Below, one piece after another: positions 20,482 through 29,599 of a stretch of 64,000 nt of DNA; the first letter of the stretch is position 1, and each line of letters begins with the position of its first letter. The notes under the pieces were generated by a model, which searched no databases, was not told the DNA's origin, and saw nothing but the letters and a program-made list of their open reading frames with translations. Location of the stretch: contig OZ345359.1 of assembly GCA_977006965.1 (NCBI GenBank), positions 2,604,001 to 2,668,000 on the forward strand, given 5' to 3'. Both the position numbers and the translations under genes were made by a program. This DNA comes from Phymatolithon calcareum. Its lineage: Eukaryota > Rhodophyta > Florideophyceae > Hapalidiales.

Positions 20482-22455
20482 ATGGGGAACGTCATCAGTA
20501 CACACGCGCACCGACGATGGTCGGACCGTATCACAACCCGCATCGCCTCCGAGGGTCTCATCCCTGTGTTCAAAGATGAGCTTCTCGAGATGGTCAAGGT
20601 GGGCGCAAGCAACCCGGAGTTTCTCATCGCACAGATCGAAAAATGGGTGCGGGCCGACCCAGCATACGCCCATCTGGCCATGCCGGAAAACCTAGAGGCT
20701 CTGGCCTCCTCTGCACCACCCAGTCTGAGCTCGTTCGTGGAAGATGCGCCGGTGGATGGCGTCAATGAGGGCGACGGAGAGCCAGTCAAGGTGTACAAGA
20801 GCAGTCAGTTTATCAACTGGGGGGATACGGTAAGGACGGAACCCAAGTTCACTTTCGTGCCCAAAACAAAGGGTGGCGTGCAAAGCATCGTCCAGTACGC
20901 CAAAAAGCACTCGCTGCGCGTCCGCGTGTCGGGAAGCAGACACAGTTGGTCGAACGTGTATGGACGTGATGGCGAAGTGGTGATATCCATGATGGAGGTG
21001 GACGCTGCCGTGCCGAGCCCGGACTGGGCCAAACACCCGATCAAGACCGTGGAGCCAAACCCATACGATCCGAAGAATGAACTGCAGCACATCGAGTTTC
21101 TGGGTGCTTCGGAGGATGGGCAGCATGCGCGGATCCGACTGGGGGGAGCGACAACCAGCGAGCATTTCCGCCAGTGGGCGTTGTCCGAGCAGGCATTCAA
21201 GGGCAGGGGTGGGAAGTGGGAGTGGATGATCAGGGCATTACCAATCCTCGTGTCTATCACCAGCGCCGGTTGGACACAGGTCATATGTCATGGTGCGGGT
21301 TTGGCGCATCGGTCCGCCTCGGATCTGTGTGAAGAGGTGGAGTTGGTGAACTTCAATGGCGAGCTGCAGACCATTTGCGACAAGGAGCAGCTCAAGGCAG
21401 TGACTGGCGGATTTGGCTTGCTGGGCGTTATCACGTCGCATGTGTTCGTGTTGGACCCGCTGAAGATTGCCAACCTGCTGCCGAAGAAGGTGCCTGTGCC
21501 GCTGGGTGTGCCGCCATTGACGTACGACGGCATCCCGAAGAATGGTGACTTTTCGACAAAGGACTACACAAAGGAGGAATGGGAGGCGGCGACGACCAAG
21601 TTTAAGGAGGACTGTGGCAAGTTTTATGCTGAGTGGTTCTGGTTCCCCTTCAATTCGGAATCATGGGTGAACTGTTGGGACACAGATGATAAGGGAAAGA
21701 ATCCACAGCCGCAGTACCCGACAAGGAGGGACGTGAAAATTCAGAACGACCAGGCTCGTATTTTCTGGATCCTCCAGAATACATTGCTCAAGTTTCTACC
21801 CGCGATCGTGCAGACAGAACTGACGTCGTTTACATCGATGACGTTCCTGCCGCCGCATAAGCTCATCAAAGTAGACACGAAGACGACAGTACCGGACGCG
21901 CTGCATTTTCGACGGGGCATCCACCGCATGCCGGTGCGCGACTGCGAGTGGTCGGTCGAGATACCGGTCGGGTCCGACGGACCGGACTGGTCGCTTTGCC
22001 AAAAGCTTTGGTGGGCTGCTATTGAGGAGGTCTACAAGGATAAGGAAATTAACAAGGCACCGATGAGATTTCCATTGGAAATGCGCATAGTGGGTGGAAG
22101 CGATACGACCATGTCGACTCAGAATGGAAATACAGCGACGTGTGCGATTGAAGTGCTGACATCGACGCTCGTGGATGAGGATGATTGGAACGCTTTTATG
22201 GTTCGTGTGACGGATAGGTGGAAGGAAATTGCGGGCGAATTGCAATTCAAGCCCCACTTTGCTAAGATGTGGCCGAGTTCGGTTGGAGGTGTCGGAATCC
22301 AGCAGTATATGAAGGACGTGTACGCAAATAAGGCTCCGGAGTTTGTGACGCAAATGTCAGCGGCTGCCAGTGATGGGGGATACTCATTCGACGATGCCCT
22401 ATCGCTTTTTGGGAACGACACTATCATGGACATGATTGGAAAGGGTAAGGCCTAG
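20482..22455 (+). CDS. Sugar-1,4-lactone oxidase-like FAD enzyme (ALO/GULO family)
   Basis: A 657-residue single-exon frame. The ATG at 20482 has a good context (GCCATGG) and starts MGNVISTHAHRRW, which fits the G-x-x-x-S rule for N-myristoylation. An FAD-binding type-4 (PCMH) domain follows: FVPKTKGGVQSIVQYAKKHS, then SGSRHSWSNVYGRDG near residue 150, and GAGLAHRSASDLCEEVELVN. AVTGGFGLLGVITS closes the FAD fold. The C-terminal ALO domain carries QFKPHFAKMWP near residue 593, equivalent to the family's HWxK motif. Relatives oxidise L-gulono-, L-galactono- or D-arabinono-1,4-lactone to ascorbate-type products; the exact substrate cannot be read here. At 657 residues it is longer than the 430-600 usual for the family, with an extra 90-residue N-terminal segment and a long central insertion. 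It stands alone, with no pathway neighbour. Confidence 0.85.
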   Translation: MGNVISTHAHRRWSDRITTRIASEGLIPVFKDELLEMVKVGASNPEFLIAQIEKWVRADPAYAHLAMPENLEALASSAPPSLSSFVEDAPVDGVNEGDGEPVKVYKSSQFINWGDTVRTEPKFTFVPKTKGGVQSIVQYAKKHSLRVRVSGSRHSWSNVYGRDGEVVISMMEVDAAVPSPDWAKHPIKTVEPNPYDPKNELQHIEFLGASEDGQHARIRLGGATTSEHFRQWALSEQAFKGRGGKWEWMIRALPILVSITSAGWTQVICHGAGLAHRSASDLCEEVELVNFNGELQTICDKEQLKAVTGGFGLLGVITSHVFVLDPLKIANLLPKKVPVPLGVPPLTYDGIPKNGDFSTKDYTKEEWEAATTKFKEDCGKFYAEWFWFPFNSESWVNCWDTDDKGKNPQPQYPTRRDVKIQNDQARIFWILQNTLLKFLPAIVQTELTSFTSMTFLPPHKLIKVDTKTTVPDALHFRRGIHRMPVRDCEWSVEIPVGSDGPDWSLCQKLWWAAIEEVYKDKEINKAPMRFPLEMRIVGGSDTTMSTQNGNTATCAIEVLTSTLVDEDDWNAFMVRVTDRWKEIAGELQFKPHFAKMWPSSVGGVGIQQYMKDVYANKAPEFVTQMSAAASDGGYSFDDALSLFGNDTIMDMIGKGKA

Positions 22456-23805
22456 AGGATGACAGAGGTCGTGGTCGAGTTAGCGGAACCATGGGTATGT
22501 ATCATGTGGCGAGAATGTACGCTTGGGACCTTAGTGTTGTAGAAACGACATGTTCGATGTTAGATTGTATTTGAATGTCCTTTTTTCGGTACTTGGGCAA
22601 TTTCTTTCATTCTTTATTGCAGAAGACGTTACTTTATTTTTACTCTTCCGATGAATTACCGTCGTATAGTAGCGATTCATCCTTGCTGTGTCCATATTGA
22701 AAGCAAGCAACATGGAAAACAATTCTTTGTTGGATTGTACCTCGGTAAATATCAGGGAAAAAAACTTCTTCCGTCCATATGGCTTCTGCATTGTGTCAAA
22801 ATGCACAAGGACTCTGGGAGAGAAGAAAGAAGGCGTTGATAGAAGGTGCCAAGTTGATCGATCGACGAGAGCATTCAATAGGATTTTCCGTTCTTGCATC
22901 CATTTGAAGTATTACTGCTGTCGTCTATTAATTTTAAACAACCCAGAGGTCTGCTCTTTTTTGTATTTCAACAGCTTAAAGCCCTACAACGCATTCACAA
23001 TCGGAGATATATGGCTGCAAGTATCGCTCACCGATAAGAAGTCTCGACACTTTTTTATTGAGATAATCAAAGCCAAGTATGTGATTTCTATTCGCTGCAG
23101 AGGTTTGAAAGATGTCTCAATCGCCAGACTGGTAGGACAGAAACAATGGGTGAAGGAGAACGAGGGTTTGAATGATTATCGCCTGTATCTGGATTCTCGG
23201 CCAACCTAGCTATCATATCTGGACGTACTGATCGCTTAGCAGTACCCTTGGCTAATCCAAAATCTAAAGGATTGGGCGGGATGGCCTCCATTTCATCCAA
23301 GGTTTGCCTGGTTTGAGATGGGACAGTTCAATTAAAGGGAAGAACATTTGGTACTGCCTCAAGACGTGGGCGAGACTACCGCCATCATTAGTAACTCTAC
23401 CACTGACAATACCGAAAGCACAAAGATTCGAAAATTGAGCGTACGATTGCCCTGATCGTACACGCGTTGAAACTGATACAATTAGGGCTGCTGAAGAAAA
23501 GCAGTGGGAAGAGCGCTAGCATTTCTTCTTGAGAAAACCCAGATCCAGATAGAGAGTTGATTCTTCTGACCCGAATGGCGGTCAGATACGTTGTAGGGGT
23601 AATGAAAGCAAACTACTGTAATAGTCATTACCAGTTTTGCATCAGCGTCATCACGATATGGGAAATGAGAGGAAATACCTTGACCATGTTTAATGACCAA
23701 TGTACCAAAGGAAGCTTCTGTGTAGAAACATGTCTCAGCAACATTGTTCAGTCAAAAGTGCCTTGCCAATATTCAAACAGGACATCGTTTACTCTTCCCT
23801 CACCC
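22456..23805. other. Intergenic, no supported gene
   Basis: A 173-codon frame at 22688-23209 shows no recognisable domain, has AT-biased composition and no homologue in the window, so it is not called a gene. Confidence 0.4.
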
Positions 23806-23813
23806 CAAACTCT

Positions 23814-24674
23814 TCACCGCCCTGCGATGAGTCTGAGCTGCACAATTCGCTTTTCCTCATCAAGTTTCTCCGTTTCCGCCGTGACGCCCGGTCCAAAGAA
23901 CCGTTCATACCGTTCCTTCCGCTCCTCCCACGCGCTGTACGACACGTTCAGCGACACAAAATCCAATGCGAGGCAGTACCCGCCATCTTTCGTACCGAAT
24001 TCCGCGGCACGGATGAGTTGCGGGCACGGCATACCCTTCGCCACCAAACCAAGACTGGCCAACGCAACAGACAGATGCGCCTCGTCTCCATAGCGATGGC
24101 GCGTTATATCGCTGATGATCTTCTTTTGTGTCGCGTTTCCCTTGCTTTCGCGCAGTGCCACAGCGCCAGACGTCGTCTGCAGCGGCACTGGCTGCAGCTC
24201 TGCGTACTTCAGGGCACAACCTACAAGCAGCACTGGTACGCCGTAGACGAAGCCAAGCGAGGTCGCGGATGCCGTTCCGTTAGAACCGAAGTAACTGGAG
24301 AAAGATACGAGAGTTATCGCAGCACCCGCGATCAATCCGACGTTTGCCAGGCTGAAACCGCGAATTTCGAATGGAACGCGCCCTTGATCATCTTCTTCAG
24401 CTTTCGGCGAGGCGGATTTCGCAACCGATACAGTTTCTGGGACGACTGGTGTTGGTTCCGACGGTGCTACATTTCCAGGTGCCGACGAGGCGGCCTCCTT
24501 TTCGGCGCCGGTCGCGGGCTCAAGAGCGAAGCGCACAGCTGGACGCCGTCGTGGGCGAAATCGTGGGGACACTGGTTGCAGGACGCGGCCAAGTAGAGCG
24601 GTGCGCGGATGGGAGTGCAGTTGTGCTGTGTGGCAGCCACCAGCCGCGAACGGTGCGCAGGGCACAAAGGCCAT
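23814..24674 (-). CDS. DUF2854 thylakoid membrane protein, plastid targeted
   Basis: A 286-residue frame from the ATG at 24674. Residues 1-50 are rich in Ala, Arg, Ser and Pro with almost no acidic residues (MAFVPCAPFAAGG...RFRPRRRPAVRFA), as in a chloroplast transit peptide. An acidic Pro/Ala linker follows. Two membrane segments come next, about 108-128 (LANVGLIAGAAITLVSFSS) and 140-156 (GFVYGVPVLLVGCALKYAEL). The soluble part has ITRHRYGDEAHLSVALASLG and RYERFFGPGV. This matches the cyanobacterial DUF2854 family (Synechocystis slr0575 type), a thylakoid protein of unknown function. A nuclear copy with a presequence places the organism among primary-plastid or derived algae. The gene is intact and convergent with the oxidase gene. 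Confidence 0.85.
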   Translation of the reverse strand: MAFVPCAPFAAGGCHTAQLHSHPRTALLGRVLQPVSPRFRPRRRPAVRFALEPATGAEKEAASSAPGNVAPSEPTPVVPETVSVAKSASPKAEEDDQGRVPFEIRGFSLANVGLIAGAAITLVSFSSYFGSNGTASATSLGFVYGVPVLLVGCALKYAELQPVPLQTTSGAVALRESKGNATQKKIISDITRHRYGDEAHLSVALASLGLVAKGMPCPQLIRAAEFGTKDGGYCLALDFVSLNVSYSAWEERKERYERFFGPGVTAETEKLDEEKRIVQLRLIAGR

Positions 24675-25300
24675 TATTGACAAGAGGACGGGCGATCTTC
24701 TGCAATTTTATGACAGGACCAAGCTTCAAGAACGACGGGCGCGCTAGTCGTGAAAACGAAGCGTCACAGTGAGGTGTTTGTAAATAAACAGGAGTTCCGG
24801 TCAAAGGAGCAGGGACAAATGATTTTGCAAAGAGGATCTTACGTCAACGAAAGATGTGTGTGGCTGGGTGCTGTTGAGCTGACGATCTCGCAAATTGGGA
24901 TCAAAGAGCCAAAGTTTCCACAGAGATCTGATTGGGAAGAATGGCTCAAGGCTAGATTTGAAAAACATCGACGATAAAACGTAAAGACGAAGAAGCAGGG
25001 ACGATTTTTTTAATTAGCAATTACCAACTCATCTGCAGACTCTAGACAAGACGTGAAGTATTCACAAAGGCGGACATTATATCATCTCTTGGCCGGACAG
25101 ATTGCCACAGTAGCATGATGAGCTTGCCAGAAGCACGCGTACACATGCTAAGATTTTTGAGTCAAGCATGATATATAGGAGCTCCCAGTAACTCTCCTGA
25201 AACTGTAAGGGAGTCGCGATGCTACTGCTGGAGTAATTTTGCTGTACTAAAATGTGTGCATTCCGGATTCAATTTTAGTGTCGTAGTCTTCGAGGCGCAA
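24675..25300. other. Upstream of DUF2854 gene, with an F3 LINE tail
   Basis: The first part must hold the promoter of the minus-strand gene. At 24985-25050 GAAGAAGCAGGGACGATTTT and then TACCAACTCATCTGCAGAC match the start of the F3 LINE tail. At 25175-25245 GGAGCTCCCAGTAACTCTCC resembles an F2/F5 LINE tail. Confidence 0.4.
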
Positions 25301-25304
25301 ACAC

Positions 25305-25545
25305 ACCTCCTGCAGGTCGTATCGAGGGCGTCTCTATGATGCTCCTGGTCTGGATTCAGCCTGGGTACTCGGGTAACTGCTTCCTACGAGTATTGCGGCA
25401 GACCACTACACAGCAACATCCGGGTGCCCTTGGCGGAACGTAATTAAATTCTTGCTTGTGAAAGGATTCGAACCGGCGACCTTCCTGTATCATACCGAAA
25501 TGTGCGCAAAGGTGCACAGATGCAGTTTTAAGACTATAGCGGCAC
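25305..25545 (-). repeat. tRNA-derived SINE candidate, minus copy
   Basis: The complement reads GCCGGTTCGAATCCTTTCAC, an almost perfect pol III B box, preceded by TGTGCACCTTTGCGCACA, a hairpin at the anticodon position. The following 170 bp parallel 5095-5245 (CACCCGGATG, CAGTGTAGTGG-like, GAATCCAG, CAGGAGCATC). Being in opposite orientation and colinear with 4985-5250, it is a dispersed repeat and not a tRNA gene. Confidence 0.5.
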
Positions 25546-25599
25546 TGGAGAAGACTAATGAAGCTATGTTAAATAGAGCCATGGGAGTGCCGCCGACAG

Positions 25600-26010
25600 C
25601 ATCTCCTCTCGAAGTTAAGACGAAGACTCGGATAGGCTGTGGAAAAGACAAAAGACGCTGGTGCAGAGCTGGAGCTCGAAACGCTCGACGGCATGGGACA
25701 ATCGAACACGCCAACTGGCATCCAAGATAGAACTGCCCTCCGGCGAGTCTGGAAACAACAAGAAGAACGCCGTACCGGAAAATTACTTTTTCCAAGAATG
25801 GTCTACCGCACGCAGGCACAGAATTCTCTGCGCAAGATGGTTTGTAGGTCACTTTCCAAGCAATCCGCCGAAGTTGATTGAAGAAATGAGCGGTCAAGGA
25901 GCATGAGCAGTTAGAACAGTCAACAGTATCCTGAAGAAGCCTACATAGACCCCTGCAGAGGAGAAGAACGTGGCCCGAGCCATTGACGAGATACTACGAA
26001 ACTCTGATTA
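25600..26010 (+). pseudogene. LINE C-terminal domain fragment, frameshifted
   Basis: It reads NYFFQEWSTARRHRILCARW, then FVGHFPSNPPKLIEEMSGQG. It is homologous to RKHRMLAVKWYVGRFPPRKP...SYVEQFGE in the F1 LINE. A further frame continues ARAIDEILRN. No other LINE domain is nearby. Confidence 0.6.
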
Positions 26011-27686
26011 AGGCAAAGTTTTGAGTTCAGTAGAACACACGTTACGAAAGGTGCCGACTTTCTTCAAGTAGGGACACGTGGTAACTTCTCAAGAAATTCA
26101 CTTAATTACGTTTTAAGACTATACCACAGGTGGGGATGATTCACTATCTTTTCCAGTGTAATGTGTACCAGAAAGTCGTCTCAAGAGCATCGCATGGAGT
26201 GCGGCTGGCCCCTTGTCAAGCACATAAAAAGTTTTTGACTCCTCGTTCTCCAGCAGCATTGTCAGTGTTCTTCACACTTTTGGTCAACATCCTCGTGGCC
26301 TGAATGTACTGTACCAGATGGACACTGAGCGCTTCCTTGCTACTGTCGTGACGAGCCGCAGTTGCACAAGTTTTCCGACGAATAGGCTAATAATGAGCTT
26401 CAAGTCGGCTCCGAAGAGGCTGAACGATGTATCCAGAAGTGCCCTTGTGGCAGTGCCACAGCAGCACCGGTCTCTACAACAATCTGCCGTATTGCAACCA
26501 ACCATGTCCACTGTACATACTTGGTAACTTACCGGACCCCGGCCCTACTGGGAACGCACACGCCGCCCTCAACGGCATGAAATCAACGGAATGAGAATCT
26601 AAATCGATAAGATTCTATTCGTTGCAAGAGAACAGAAGAAAAAGCATGAATCTGATATTCCTGATCTTGGGATGTACGAAAATTTCCAAAATCTGGTTCC
26701 TTTCCTTCTCATCGAATCGAGATTTAAGCGTGACTATTTGAGAAAGGAGGCAATAACCGAGCTTCGAAGTGCTATTTCAAGTACAGTGAGCACACTGACG
26801 TCACTCCGATACTGCAGGAGGCTTGTATGAGGCTAATGCCTCGAACAAAGAGACTTGCAAGGTGTATACACCTTGCAAGCTCAATGTTAGATATGTGTAA
26901 AGATTGTCACAGAGACGTCGTAATCTGATGTGTCAGGAAAAAGTACCGCAGTGTTTTCAATGGGTACCTTCATGTATTATCTCGAGCGACAGGCAGAAAA
27001 GAAGGAGTGCTTTCCTAATTACCTAGCAGAAATAACGCCCTGCCGTAATCTAAGTAGAAGATGATTCAACAACAAAGCACTGTCTTGCGAGCCCCATCGG
27101 GACAAAGCAGTTGTAGAGGCGGCTAAGCCGTTCCTTCACCAAAACAAGTCCTGCGACTGGATCAAGGCCTTTCGGTTGGGAATCCTATCGCCCTTGCCAG
27201 CTTTCACCGCTAGGCATACGTGTAGACAATATGATAGACATAGACTAGTTTGTACTTTAATCGCAACCACGACTACAACGAAGAGCTAAGAGACCTGGGA
27301 GGAAGAGCTCTTCAACCCTTTCCATTTCTTTTATCACTCTGCTGTTATCTTGCCCTTTCGTGACACCTCTGGTTGTTACACAGTTTACATACATTCATAC
27401 CTTCACGTATATCTAGTACCTAAAACAGCACTCTGTCCTTTCCGTACTCTGGATGTCCTTATTTTTAGAGCTCGTAGAGAGGCAGCCTTGTAAGACTCTT
27501 GTCCACGCCTCCTGTAGACCAAACCGTTCCTTAACACATTTCAGCGAAGTATGTTTTTCGCTTATTTTCTGTCTGCAGCCTTACTGTAAGGAAAAATTAA
27601 CAATTTAATCACATGTGATAAACATCGCAGACAGATTAGTTTTTAAAAATTCCAAAGATCCTAGAGTCTATGTGTCGGGATTTTTT
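26011..27686. other. Intergenic, no supported gene
   Basis: Only short frames, no recognised domain, and no match to the other repeats. Confidence 0.4.
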
Positions 27687-27739
27687 CCTCAATTGAGGAC
27701 GTATTGAGGAATGAAAATCATTTCATTTTTGGAAACGAA

Positions 27740-28109
27740 AGCTAATCACAATCAGGCTCGTCAAAAGCGTCAAGCTCATGGATGTATTCAACGTGCTTAG
27801 CGAAACAGTTTCTACCAGTAGAAGCGCCACAAATATATAGTGTGGCACTTTCACGCCTATTACAGTATGAGCGCAAGAGGTTCGTCGTCTTGAATTTCCC
27901 AACTCTGCAGTTGTTTTGATAGCACAAGTAGTCTCCATGACATCTTCAGTCCTCCTTTTCTTTTTCTTGGGAGTTAAGTGGGTTCTAACACCACTCCCGA
28001 ATGCAAACGTACATTCTTTAGCGACTAAACGTCGATGAGTACTGCGCGTGGCAAATGTGTTATCGATGAGTTGCTCGGGCAGCACTTCACAATACCTTTG
28101 CTGTGTCAT
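27740..28109 (-). pseudogene. piggyBac/IS4-like transposase C-terminus
   Basis: The frame reads LIDNTFATRSTHRRLVAKEC, then a linker with PKKKKRR. After a frameshift near 27925 it continues CRVGKFKTTNLLRSYCNRRE and YICGASTGRNCFAKHVE. The CxxC...C...CF pattern at the end is typical of the zinc-binding tail of DDE_Tnp_1_7 transposases. The DDE core is not present in readable form. Confidence 0.55.
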
Positions 28110-28915
28110 GTGCTGCTGACTTTCTGGATGGGCACCAGAGAATAAAAGTCATCTAACAATCGCGCAAATTGCCAGAAGAGTTTGATGACCCCTATGAACT
28201 ATAGTCTCACTTGTTGAAGATGCAGTATTGTCGCACTTCCTTCACTCGCTGAGTGCTGTATCTCTCAACCGTTCTCCGGCTCGTGACCTCCGTTCCCTTG
28301 CCAACGGGATATGGACTCATGGACGCAAATCAGGTCCGACGGAGGCACAGTGCTCTTTCTGTGGTCAGTTATGGCATCGACAGCATCTTGACCGAGCGGC
28401 TAGCGGTGCTGCGCAGACTACATGTTTCGTTTCGTTGTGCACTGAATGAAATTCACTGGATCTATTCGGCGAGCGGCATACCATTATTTGAAGAAGAAGG
28501 AGCGGTGAGATAGTTCCTTGGCCTTGTTGTCCTCCAAAAATAGCTCTCGGCGCTGAGTCCAACTCTTGCCATGAGGACGAGTATTCAGAAAAACTCAATC
28601 AGATCTGTCACTGTAGTCTCTTGTTGCCCAAGTATTCTCAGAGTAGCGGACGCCCAAGCAGCAAAATTTTCGCAGCTGAACGTGGCGAAACAGCTTCATC
28701 ACGCAATCATACTTCGTATGAAGACCACTAATGTCATTTTTGGAAGAAAACTCCGGTTAGAGTGCGAAGTATCCAGAGCTGAGAGGAATCTCAAAACAGA
28801 TTCGGTCCTAGAGCTTTTCGCTCGTACCATGGCTCCCCATAAGAGACAGTATTCGGCTCGCGGTCAGGCGAGACGACATCAAGTTCGTTTTGCGATGTTA
28901 GGTCCCAAGAGCCCT

Positions 28916-29137
28916 TCAAGACGTAGGAGAGAGAGCATGGAAGAGAGATTTTAGAGCTCCTGAAGGTTTTATCGAAGCTTTTTTGTTCTTCTGAAGAGCT
29001 TCTGAGTGCGACTGTGGACTATAGACTGGCGTTTCGCGATGAAGATGGGCGAGGATGTTTACTGTAAGCATTCCGGGGTGGTACTGCGCTTTGCCGGTGT
29101 TGGCTCGGTTCAAGATGGTGAGCTTCTGCAATGCCAT
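28916..29137 (-). pseudogene. Conserved unknown frame of the palindrome-ended family, copy 2
   Basis: It reads LNRANTGKAQYHPGMLTVNI, then LAHLHRETPVYSPQSHSEAL and KASIKPSGALKSLFHAL, aligned with 15924-16200 (plus). It is open in this copy for 73 codons. The role is unknown. Confidence 0.5.
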
Positions 29138-29599
29138 CGGCAGTGTCCCCTATGTCGACGTTGAACAGGTTGACTGTCTTAAAGTTACTCTTCTTCGGCG
29201 AATGCTAAACTATGACACATTTTATGCGAAGTGATATGCTCGCGCGACCACTGCGTTTTCCTCGAGTACCTCCTGAACCGTACCACTTACATTTTTTCAA
29301 TTGGAAAAGGCTCCATATTGTCTGGAGCACTCTGCGAGACCGGTCACCGATGCTGCCTTTGTGTGTACGGATGCACCGACCACGCGGGGCCGGACTTTTT
29401 CTCGTGGCATGGCAGGTCTGTTACTTTTGAGAGACCACTATATTTTCGTTGCTAGCGCCGAACGAAGAGATATCAAGGCAATAGTTGCGGTTCTCCTCAC
29501 TCACTATACAAGTCCATCTTTCCAATAATGGCGCGAATCATCCGCTCTGCGTTCGATTTACTAACTTTTTCGAACTTTTAAATCGGTCCTCAATTGAGG

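Larger units (their letters stand above)
27687..29599. mobile_element. Palindrome-ended element T3, 1913 bp
   Basis: Both ends carry the inverted 14-mer CCTCAATTGAGGAC (27687-27700 and 29586-29599). Its first 12 bases are themselves a palindrome. The left third encodes a transposase C-terminus on the minus strand, and the right 690 bp match T1 and T2. The middle (28140-28910) has unassigned frames. No TTAA or other TSD was identified, so exact boundaries remain open. Confidence 0.65.

Noticed and set aside
20692-22433. Several long minus-strand frames opposite the oxidase
   Set aside because: Antisense shadows of a conserved coding region; none shows a domain.
22688-23209. 173-codon plus-strand frame
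   Set aside because: No recognisable domain, low-GC composition, no good start context and no copy elsewhere.
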